A stretch of 16,319 nucleotides of DNA from Cochliopodium minus. Taxonomy: Eukaryota > Discosea > Himatismenida > Cochliopodiidae. The stretch lies in the NCBI GenBank assembly GCA_024220525.1, contig JAMYWO010000558.1:1708-18026 (forward strand), written 5' to 3'. The notes beneath the pieces are model-generated. The model searched no databases and had not been told where the DNA came from. It was given only the letters and a program-made list of their open reading frames with translations. This document shows positions 8,986-16,319 of the stretch, piece after piece (position 1 is the first letter of the stretch; each line of letters begins with the position of its first letter). The position numbers and the translations under genes are program-made.

Positions 8986-10091
8986 TCAATGAATTTTTTG
9001 AACTAAAAGTTCATGGTCAAAAGTGCTAGAAAGAAAAGAAAAGATAAGTTCACCAAAATGAATGGGAATATCAATAGTATGAACGTCCATTTTGCTAGTC
9101 TCGAAAGTAACTTTCTTTCCGTTTTCCACAGTGATGATTACATAATCTCCTTTGTTTTTACAAGATTTGGTAGTGAGTTTAGAGAACTCTATTCCTCCAT
9201 AAACAAAATTGAAGTAAAATCCTTTATTAAAAATCAATAAAATAAAGGTAGAATATTTATTAAATGAAATAAATAATAAAAAATAAAAAATAAAAATTAA
9301 AAAATAAAATAAAAATAAAAATAAAAATAAAATAAAATAAATTAAATAAAAAAATAAAATTTTAATTGAAAATATGATAGTTTGTTTTTTTTAAAAAAAA
9401 TTAATATGTGAATAAACAAAAATTAAATAGAAAAATAACCAAATTTATCATTTATCACTCTATCATTTACTTCGTATCCCTCTTTTTGATGTATTCCAGC
9501 AAAGAGATTCCCACCTTCGTTATCATTTCCCTTTACCACCTTTATCTTGAAGATTCCTTCTGAAGGAATGCTTTTGGTGGTGCAAACTGAACTATCCCAA
9601 TGTCCCCTTTTCCCACTGTATCTTTCAATGGAAATAAATTTATCTAATGAAAAAAAAAAAACTCATTGCTAAAAAAATTAAATTCAATTTTAAATTTCTA
9701 GATATTTAATTTGTTTTTTTGTCTTTCCTATTCAATTTGTTATACCTATTTTTTTTACAGTATATTTCATGTTTTCGTATTCCATGGGCCATATGCTAAA
9801 TAATGAATTTCTGAAAATCTTTTTATAGCTTCCCATCTTTTCAAATAATCCTTCCAATTCCTTCTCTCCATAATGGAGATTCTTTATCAGATAATTTCTC
9901 CAGAAATTATCTTTATGGATGGTGAAATAAATTTGTTTGCATGCCAATGATACCTTTGGAAGATCATGATGTTCCAAAAAACAAAAAATACTGATCATTA
10001 TGGGAATTGGGAAAGGGGATTGCCTTTCATATTCCTTCCCTATATCTTTTCCAATAATATTCTTTTTGCTTGAACTTGAGGAAATATTCAT
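8986..10091 (-). CDS. F-box protein with C-terminal SPRY/B30.2-like beta domain
   Basis: Three exons on the minus strand: 10091-9746, 9643-9440 and 9221-8986, with phase-1 introns of 102 and 218 nt, giving 261 residues. After a Ser-rich start, residues about 25-70 form an F-box: PFPIPIMISIFCFLEHHDL, then KVSLACKQIY and a WRNYLIKNL end, matching the P..I...I..FL...DL..VS..C...Y......W pattern. From about residue 112 the chain is a beta-rich domain: FISIERYSG, KRGHWDSSVCTT, GIFKIKVVKG, NLFAGIHQ, then KF|GFYFNFVYGG across the second splice, and DYVIITVENGKKVTFETSKMD. This order resembles SPRY/B30.2 domains. Known: the F-box binds Skp1 in SCF ubiquitin ligases and the second domain selects substrate; that role is inferred here. 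The first donor was set at AATAG|GTATAAC because only that choice keeps phase; an upstream GTAAAA would break frame. Confidence 0.83.
9266..9363. repeat. Low-complexity AAATA/AAAATA array within an F-box gene intron
   Basis: Almost pure A with single T's every four to six bases, in irregular AAAATA and AAAAATA units. In the sense of the F-box gene it is T-rich and lies in intron 9439-9222, where it may act as a long pyrimidine tract. Confidence 0.8.
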
Positions 10092-10096
10092 TGATT

Positions 10097-10116
10097 GGCG
10101 GGTTTTATTTTTCCCG
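10097..10116. promoter_or_regulatory. GC-rich inverted motif pair just upstream of the F-box start codon
   Basis: GGCGGG at 10097-10102 and CCCG at 10113-10116 lie 6-25 bp upstream of the ATG of the F-box gene, facing each other across an AT spacer. In such AT-rich surroundings these are among the few GC clusters outside genes. GGCGGGTTT and TTTCCCGA each resemble half of an E2F/DP-type site. The resemblance is seen; the function is a guess. Confidence 0.3.
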
Positions 10117-10386
10117 ATTTTTTTTTTTTTAATTGGATTAAAGTTTAATTCATTTTACTTCATGGTGTTAGTTTTTTTTTGTTCTTAAAGTTTGTGACCT
10201 TTTAAGAGAAAAATTTGACAACTTTTTACTATTTTTTTTTCAGACATTGAATTTTCTTAGAAAATGATCCACATTTTGGATAATTTGATGCTTTTAAAAA
10301 AATGATGAAACTAGTCTTGATATCTAATTAAAAATAAAAATAAAAAAATTTTTAATTTTAATGTAAAAAAAAAATAAATAAATTAT

Positions 10387-12057
10387 TTAATCATTCTTTT
10401 CTGTTTTTTCAACTTTCTTGTCATTAGCAGAAGTAGCGTACCTTCTGATGAAAAAGCTGCGGAACATCCACAAAAAGGAAACCAACATGAGCTGGTTGAT
10501 AAGAACGATGGGCAAGACGTCATAAATAGAAGAACAAACAAAAAACATAGGCCAAAAACTAATTCCGCCAATAATGAATTGGAGCATTTGTGCGAGGGTG
10601 AGGTATTGTCCCCAGCTTGGCTTGATTCCGTAGGTGGTGATGAAAAAGTAGAAGTACATGAATGTGTGGATGGTGGCGTTAAAAATTACCCCAAAAAGAA
10701 ACCTTTTTTTAAAAAAAAAAATAAAAAAATTAAAATAAAAAAACAAAAAAAAATGAAAAATAAGAAAAATTAAAATATCAAAAAAATTGTTAAAAATATT
10801 TACAAACCTTTTTTAAAATGAAAAATTAAAATAAAAATAAGATATAAAAAATAAACAATAAAAAAATATAAATAAAAAATAAAAAAATAAAAAATAATCA
10901 GAAAAATAAAATGAACATATTAACTAAAAATATTTACCATGAAAAATTAAATCTCAAAAACAACCAACAGATCCATGCAATTACTGAATGATGCCATACT
11001 TGTAAAATTTTCACTTGAGACTTCTTCAACACCAAGATGAATGTGTCGACGTATTCCCAGTATTTGGAAAGGTAGAAGAGGTAACTCCAAAACCAAAATT
11101 TTCCTTGCATCGCTTCTCTGGTGTCGCAAAATAGATTTAAAAATCCCATTTTGTTATATACTAAATTAAATCAAAAAAAAAATTAATTCAGAGAAAATAA
11201 ATTATAAATTTTTTTATAATTATTAAAAGAGTTCAAAGCTTGATTGTCCTGATTTTTTTTTTTGAATAGATAGGAGAGAATCATAAGGAGAAATTATTTT
11301 GATATTGATATCCAGACATATTTTTCACAATATAAAAAAATCATTGATATATTGGGTACAATATATTTATTAAAGTGTTTGGAATCGCAAAAATACAAAT
11401 AATTTCTTTAGAATAATTGATTTCACAAAAATTATAATTTTTCTTAAAGATTGATTTGATAATTAAGATTGTTTTGATCAAGTTCATAAACAAGGTTCTT
11501 AATTTTATTTGAATTGATAAGTGATTATTTATAATATTTATTATTTATATGTGATATCTAATCCCGTCCAATCTTTATTTTGATGCATCATCCTATATGT
11601 GGTCCATCATGATGCATATATTCAGAAATTCTGAATATTCTTGTTTATTTCCTTATTTTCTGAGTAAAATAAAAATTTATAAATTATATTCCATAGAAGG
11701 AGATATAATTAATTACAAATGAGATCAAATGGTTAAATTGATTCTTGATATTGAAAATTATGTTATATTTGAGAATATTCGAAAGAAAATTATTATTTGT
11801 TTATAAAAAAAGTGAGATTTACGATTATAAGATTCATAGATCATTCCTATCCCCATGATCGCTGATGCAAAAAATAACATCAAATTATGCACTCTTTGCA
11901 AGATCAAAACATTGAAAGGCTTCCTGTAGGACATCACTTTAGATACGATACCCAAAAAGAGGAAATAGATGGCAGTACCAAAAAGAGGAAGGGTGATATC
12001 TTCATAAAATTCTTTATGTTTGTATCCATTGTTATAAAAATCAATCAAAAATTCCAT
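10387..12057 (-). CDS. ELO-family very-long-chain fatty acid elongase (QxxHH type)
   Basis: Three exons on the minus strand: 12057-11823, 11160-10938 and 10702-10387, with introns of 662 nt (phase 1) and 235 nt (phase 2), giving 257 residues; the family is usually 260-320. Exon 1 has the N-terminal membrane span and the typical RKPFNV segment. Exon 2 carries KYWEYVDTFILVLKK (111-125) and the histidine box LQVWHH (131-136). The splice restores FSW|FLFGVIFNATIH, followed by TFMYFYF (166-172) and LTLAQMLQF. All are standard ELO motifs. Known role: the condensing step of fatty-acid elongation in the ER membrane, using malonyl-CoA. The first His of the HxxHH box is Gln132; this variant is known from PUFA-type elongases of protists, fungi and algae, so a polyunsaturated substrate is possible but not shown. 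It starts only 77 bp from the stop of the RNA ligase gene. Confidence 0.9.
10703..10937 (-). other. A/T homopolymer-rich second intron of the elongase gene
   Basis: This 235-nt intron (GTAAATA ... AAAAG) is almost entirely A on the plus strand with scattered T, so it is T-rich in the transcript. Nothing else is visible in it. Confidence 0.75.
11161..11822 (-). other. 662-nt first intron of the elongase gene
   Basis: By far the longest intron in the window (the others are 52-235 nt). It starts GTAAATC and ends TTTAG. It is less uniformly A/T-homopolymeric than the other introns and contains two nested dyad symmetries at 11583-11617 and 11618-11638. I find no ORF or recognisable RNA gene on either strand within it. 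Confidence 0.75.
11583..11638. repeat. Two adjacent inverted repeats within the elongase intron
   Basis: The first has arms ATGCATCAT (11583-11591) and ATGATGCAT (11609-11617) around a 17-nt loop. The second has arms ATATTCAGAA (11618-11627) and TTCTGAATAT (11629-11638) around a single base. Both sets of arms match perfectly. Confidence 0.8.
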
Positions 12058-12134
12058 TTTTTTTTATATTATTTTTTTATTTTATTTTTTTATTTTAATT
12101 TTTTTTTTTTTTATTTAACAAATTTCTTTGTTTC

Positions 12135-13589
12135 TCATTTGTTTTCGCTCATAATTTTGTTTATCTCCTTCATAAGAGCTGACTTGATGTCCTCCTTTTC
12201 GTTCTCGTTGAGAACTGACCATTTTTCGAAAAGATCACTGTCTTCTTCCTCCACAGATTCTAAAAGATCTTGAAAAAAAGCATTTGAAATTTGCTCTAAA
12301 GTATTTTTATCCTTTTTATTTCCATATTTGCTTTTGACACTGAAAAAAATTTAAAAAATAAATTTAAAAAAAATAAATAAAATTTAAAACAAAAATTAAT
12401 TTAAATATAATAAACACAAAAAATTTTTAACCTTAAATATCTATTTTTGTTCACATAATTTAACATTTCATTGCATATTCCTTGTTTATTGGATACACCC
12501 TTTTTCTTTTGTTGAGAGAAGCTATGGACTTTCTCTTCGAACTTGGGGTTTTTGTTTTTGACAATAAAACGGAAACTTTGCTTACCACTTTTTCCAGAGT
12601 AACAAATTTGTTTTTTAGAAGGTTTAATAACAACACCCTCAGCTTCATTACTTTTCCCTTTTTTTAAAAAAAATAATTCTTTTAAAAAAATTATTTTAAA
12701 AAAATTTCTCATATAAAAATCTTTTATATAAATAAAATAAAAATAAATTTTTAAAATTCATTTTTACCTATTGAATGTAAACCCAGTTGTTGAGGTATTT
12801 TTGTTTCAAAGTTTATTGGATGTTGTAAAGCTTTCTCGAGAGTAGTGGTAGCCAAAGGCACACAGTAAAGAATTTTCTCTTCCTTGAAAAGTTTCATTGC
12901 TCTCTCATAATCCATGTATTCTTTTTCAACATCTTTATTTGCTTTTTCTTTTGAAAAAAATTTTTTTTTTTCAAGTTTATTTTAATTAACAATAAAAAAG
13001 TTTTTATGATTTAATTTGAATAGTTTTACTTTGTATGCAGATATCGTATGCTATGAAGTTTAGGTTGGGACAATAAAGGATTTCTTCTTGTACAGGTGTT
13101 ACGTTCTCTCCTTCAGTGTAAAATTCATTACTACCCTTCTTTTGGTATTTTCCTCCAAAGAGTTCTCTTGGGAGAATCAATTTTTTATTTATTTAAAAAA
13201 TAAATTTATAATTTTTTTATAATATTGAAATTTCACCCAAATACTGTTATTGTTATCACATTAATCCCTTTCTTCTTTTCTTCATTGTTTATTTTCTGGC
13301 ATAATGATTTCATCTTCAATTTTAATTCATTCTCTATCGTTTTATATCCAAAAAAATCATCGTTATCTTGCAATATAGATTTCCTCTTTGCACAATATAT
13401 CTCTTCATCCTTTGCTGTAAATACGAAGGAAAAATTTGCTCCATGAATCTTTTCCAATACAACAAATTTTGTTTTGGAGAAATCAAATTCACCCCATTTA
13501 TTGATTGATGATGGCATTTTCTCGAATGGGCTGTGAATATTGAAATTTAATTCTTCATCCTTCATTTCTTTAATTTTATTAATCTTCAT
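12135..13589 (-). CDS. Rnl2-family RNA ligase (ATP-dependent)
   Basis: Five exons on the minus strand: 13589-13237, 13166-13030, 12947-12768, 12657-12432, 12339-12135. Introns are 70, 82, 110 and 92 nt (phases 2, 1, 1, 2); all joins keep frame, giving 366 residues. Nucleotidyltransferase motifs appear in order. Motif I is LEKIHGANFSF, with K47 the predicted AMP-accepting lysine. Motif III is VFG|ELFGG (about 116-122), restored exactly by the first splice. IAYDICIQ follows. Motif IV is EGVVIKP (230-236). A motif V-like stretch is FIVKNKNPKF (254-263). The sequence IPQQLGLHSI and the C-terminal RYLSVKSKYGNK also fit Rnl2 proteins (T4 Rnl2, kinetoplastid editing ligases, protist homologues). Known reaction: sealing 3'-OH/5'-PO4 RNA ends, usually nicks in duplex RNA. 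There is no N-terminal OB domain as in the Naegleria enzyme, and no targeting peptide is evident. The RNA substrate is unknown. Confidence 0.92.
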
Positions 13590-13758
13590 TTCATAATAAA
13601 AAAAAACAAATATTCACACCTCTTTTTTTTTTTGATAAATTTGAAGGAATTACTTTAATGTGAAAATTTATTCAAACAAGTTTTGAAAAGATGTTGATTT
13701 TTAATTTATATTTATATTTATATTGAAATTATCATTAAAAAAAAAAAAATTTTGAAGA
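13590..13758. promoter_or_regulatory. Divergent intergenic region between RNA ligase and ankyrin gene
   Basis: A 169-bp region between two outward-facing start codons must serve as promoter for both. It holds T-runs near 13622-13632, TTTATA-type repeats at 13702-13722 and an A-run at 13737-13749 just before the ankyrin ATG. Confidence 0.5.
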
Positions 13759-15900
13759 ATGAAAGATGAAAAATGGAAGGGATTATTGAAGAATAAAAAG
13801 GATATAGATGATTGGGAGATAACAATTCAGGAAATCAAGGAATTTCTGGAGAATGGAGGAATCATCAACCATAAAGATCAAAATGGAGATAATTTTTTGA
13901 ATCTCTTATTGATCAACAAAAAGATAGAGATCAAAACGATAGAATTTCTTCTCCAACAAAAAATAGATTTGAATTTGAAAAATGATAAAGAAGAGATTGC
14001 ATTAAATATAGCATGTGAGAAAGAGATAGTGGATATTGAAGTGATTAAAATTTTGATTGAAAACAAATCCGAGATAAATCATCTGAAAGGAATGAATACT
14101 GTTTTGCATTTGGAACTATCAAAACGAAATGCATCAAAAGAACTCATTAAATTATTGATTGAAAATAAATCAAACATTAATATTGCAAACAAAGAGAAAA
14201 ATACACCCTTACATTGCGCTTTGAAAGGGTATGAGCTTTGTTTAGATACAATAAAATTGTTGCTTGAAAATGGAGCAGATGTGAATGTTATGAACAAAAT
14301 GAAAATAAATCCTCTTTTCTGTGCAATTACAAAGCTGAATCATGGTATGATCTTCCTTTTTCTAAAAAACAAAGGAGATATCAATATTTTGATTCAAAAT
14401 AGTCCTGTTTATCTTTACTTGGAGAAAAAAAGAATGTCAATGAAAATGTTTGAAACGCTAATAGAAAGAAAAGCAAATTTAAATTTGGTGAACAGAGACG
14501 GAAACAATTTGTTGCATATCTTATGTAAACGTAATCACATTTCGATTGAAAAAATCAAAATTCTGGTCGAAAACAAGACAGACATAACCTCTAAAAATAA
14601 AAGAGAGATGTCTCCTCTTCAACTGTACTTTAATTGCAAATTTTTATCTTTCAAGATCATTCAATACATGGTTTCTTTGAAATCTGACTTGAATTCAATT
14701 GACAAAAAGGGGAACACACTCTTGCATTTAGCAGCTGGAAGATTTAAGAGAAAAATTGAAAAATATTATGGTTTTCGTACAAAGATAACAAGCACTTTTG
14801 ATTTTCCTCTCAAAATAATCAAATACTTGGTTTCGGAGAAATGTGACTTGAATCTCAAAAATAAAAATGGATATACTCCTCTTCTCATTTTTTGTTCCAA
14901 AACAATTTCGAGAAATTTTGATGAAAGGATTCATATTACTGGTTTAAAAGTTATTCAGTTTTTGGTAGAAAGTAAAGCAGATGTTAATCTTTCTGATAAT
15001 GAAGAAGTTCTGGCTGTTCAATTAGCAATTCAAAATCAGCGATTAACCTTTGATTCAGTAAAGTATTTGGTGGAACAAAAGTCTGATCTTAACAAAATGA
15101 ATCAATCTTTTCAATCTCCTACTCATTATTTTTGCAAAGATCAAGAGGGAATTTTCAATTTGGAGAATTTAAAACTATTTCTTCAATACAAAGCAGATTT
15201 AAATGTTCGTTCGAAAGAAAGCTCTCACACTCCTCTCCATTATATTTTCTCTTTTCAAAATTATTTGAATTACAATTTGAATTTGATGAAGTATTTTGTC
15301 GAGAATAACGCAGATTTCAGTGCAACTACCACTTATGGAAATTCTTTTCTTAAATATGCTTGTGCTAAGAAATACATCCCTTTCGAAACTATCCGCTTTT
15401 TGGTTGAAGAAAAAAATAATGATATCAATTTTTCAGGACAAGGTTGTGTCACTCCTCTTCACTATGCTTTTTTCAACAAATTGGAACCTTTTCTCATCAA
15501 ATATTTGATTGAAATGAAAGGAAACTTAGCTGCTAAAAAATCCTTAAATTATAATGATTGGGGTTCAAACAAGTATCCTCACCAAATGGTCAACGATATG
15601 AATGAGGATCTATTGTTGGTTATTTTATCTCAACCAAACTATTATTTCGAACTTGCTGATCAAAAAATTGAATTTGGAAAGAAAACCTTATTGTATGAGG
15701 AATACAAACGAGGAAAGTTGTGGAGCGCTCAAAGAAACAAATTTTTTCCAAAGATCATTCAACAAAGCATTTTTTATTTGAAGATTTGTTGCAAGATTTA
15801 TTCGAGAAAACTCAAACAAGTAATTCCAAAACCTCTTGTTTTGATGATCATCCACTTCCTTTTGTATCCTGATCCCAGATTAGAAAAACTCCCTCTCTAA
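13759..15900 (+). CDS. Ankyrin-repeat protein, about 15-16 repeats, with SOCS-box-like tail
   Basis: One uninterrupted exon encoding 713 residues. From about residue 25 to 605 it consists of ankyrin repeats of about 33-40 residues, recognised by a recurring [FIY]LVExKxDLNxxNxxGxTPLH pattern; examples are LLENGADVNVMNK, LIERKANLNLVNRDGNNLLH, LVSEKCDLNLKNKNGYTPL and ADLNVRSKESSHTPLHY. Some repeats are degenerate or carry inserts, e.g. a longer unit containing KIEKYYGFRTKITSTF. The last 55 or so residues lack repeats: SIFYLKICCKIYSRKLKQ and IPKPLVLMIIHFLLYPDP, which loosely resemble a SOCS box (S-L-x-x-L-C-R-x-x-I ... LPLP..L). There is no signal peptide or membrane span. It is likely an intracellular protein-binding scaffold or adaptor; partners are unknown. 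Such intronless ankyrin genes often belong to large expanded families in protists. The ATG follows an A-run and is the first in the frame. Confidence 0.93.
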   Translation: MKDEKWKGLLKNKKDIDDWEITIQEIKEFLENGGIINHKDQNGDNFLNLLLINKKIEIKTIEFLLQQKIDLNLKNDKEEIALNIACEKEIVDIEVIKILIENKSEINHLKGMNTVLHLELSKRNASKELIKLLIENKSNINIANKEKNTPLHCALKGYELCLDTIKLLLENGADVNVMNKMKINPLFCAITKLNHGMIFLFLKNKGDINILIQNSPVYLYLEKKRMSMKMFETLIERKANLNLVNRDGNNLLHILCKRNHISIEKIKILVENKTDITSKNKREMSPLQLYFNCKFLSFKIIQYMVSLKSDLNSIDKKGNTLLHLAAGRFKRKIEKYYGFRTKITSTFDFPLKIIKYLVSEKCDLNLKNKNGYTPLLIFCSKTISRNFDERIHITGLKVIQFLVESKADVNLSDNEEVLAVQLAIQNQRLTFDSVKYLVEQKSDLNKMNQSFQSPTHYFCKDQEGIFNLENLKLFLQYKADLNVRSKESSHTPLHYIFSFQNYLNYNLNLMKYFVENNADFSATTTYGNSFLKYACAKKYIPFETIRFLVEEKNNDINFSGQGCVTPLHYAFFNKLEPFLIKYLIEMKGNLAAKKSLNYNDWGSNKYPHQMVNDMNEDLLLVILSQPNYYFELADQKIEFGKKTLLYEEYKRGKLWSAQRNKFFPKIIQQSIFYLKICCKIYSRKLKQVIPKPLVLMIIHFLLYPDPRLEKLPL

Positions 15901-16319
15901 AATTACATTTTTTTTTTTACTTCTATCATGATTCCTTTAAGAATAGTCTTTGAATGAATATTCCTTCCTCATTTAAAATATGAAATTCAAAATTAAACTA
16001 CGAAATTTCGATTTAATCCATTATATTAACTTTGATGGTCAATAATTTGATTCCCCTAAAATGTCTTTTTCCTTTCATTACATTTGAACTTTAATTAAGT
16101 GTAATATATAGCATAAATTGAGTGTTTGAAAAATATATTTTTTTTTTCTTTGCAATATATTGAACATTATTATACCAAATTCCACCTTAATAATAAAAAC
16201 ACTTTCGAAAGAATATATTATACTCAAAAGTATTTATTACTTTTTTGTTGAGTTTATAATATATATTTGAACCCAATCATAGACGATATCAATAGATAAG
16301 GCTCAATTGGATAGTTCAT
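15901..16319. other. AT-rich region downstream of the ankyrin gene
   Basis: This 419-bp tail holds no gene that I can support. It is AT-rich until about 16268, after which G+C rises to the window edge. On the minus strand one frame is open from the edge to a TAA at about 16254. This may be the end of another gene or an RNA gene cut by the window, but nothing identifies it. Confidence 0.4.

Noticed and set aside
16291-16319. Possible start of a tRNA gene (A-box-like GGCTCAATTGG) at the right edge
   Set aside because: The D-stem would have two mismatches (GCTC against GTTC), position 8 is A instead of T, and the rest of the molecule lies outside the window.
16254-16319. Minus-strand open frame from the window edge reading MNYPIEPYLLISS and ending at TAA
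   Set aside because: Only 21 residues with no motif. The higher G+C hints at coding sequence, but it is too short to support.
1-16319. CRISPR arrays, insertion sequences, prophage or bacterial operon signals
   Set aside because: No spaced direct repeats, terminal inverted repeats, transposase or integrase motifs, or ribosome binding sites were seen. The genes are intron-containing and eukaryotic.

Overview
The window is nuclear DNA from a unicellular eukaryote, AT-rich throughout (about three quarters or more A+T by eye, with long poly-A/poly-T runs between genes). The eukaryotic call rests on 18 short spliceosomal introns that I could place by joining reading frames across GT..AG boundaries with matching phase, and on the gene content: TFIIA gamma, an ELO fatty-acid elongase, F-box and ankyrin proteins, and EF-hand proteins. 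Stop codons are TAA and TGA and the standard code fits. The lineage cannot be fixed from the window. The composition, the ankyrin style and the Rnl2-type RNA ligase would suit an amoeboid or flagellate protist such as a heterolobosean or an Anaeramoeba-like organism, but that is a guess.

Ten protein genes are packed closely. From left to right: (1) a minus-strand NT-C2 domain plus giant coiled-coil protein, running off the left edge; (2) plus-strand TFIIA gamma, divergent from gene 1; (3) minus-strand double-CDGSH iron-sulfur protein made of four small exons, one only 20 nt; (4) minus-strand HTTM / vitamin-K-dependent-carboxylase-like membrane protein with a TPR-like tail, five exons; (5, 6) two minus-strand, tandemly duplicated, probably myristoylated EF-hand proteins; (7) minus-strand F-box protein with an SPRY-like beta domain, three exons; (8) minus-strand ELO elongase with a QxxHH box, three exons; (9) minus-strand Rnl2-family RNA ligase, five exons; (10) a plus-strand intronless ankyrin-repeat protein of 713 residues, divergent from gene 9.

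Several of these genes consist of exons too short to stand out as ORFs and were reconstructed by splicing. Every reconstructed CDS keeps frame through all its junctions and restores family motifs exactly at the joins, for example CDG|SH, FG|EL, HL|DPSN and S|GLQIGLFS. Introns occupy 52-662 nt and are even more AT-rich than the exons. The EF-hand and ankyrin genes have none.

The genes do not form one pathway. Themes are general transcription (TFIIA), RNA end joining (ligase), ER membrane or lipid chemistry (HTTM protein, elongase), Fe-S chemistry (CDGSH), calcium signalling (EF-hands) and possibly ubiquitin-ligase adaptors (F-box; ankyrin protein with a SOCS-box-like tail). The most unusual observations are the HTTM-TPR architecture, the splice-site style (no G at intron position +5, half the acceptors AAG), the CDGSH motif assembled through a micro-exon, and a 30-nt noncoding island preserved behind both EF-hand copies.
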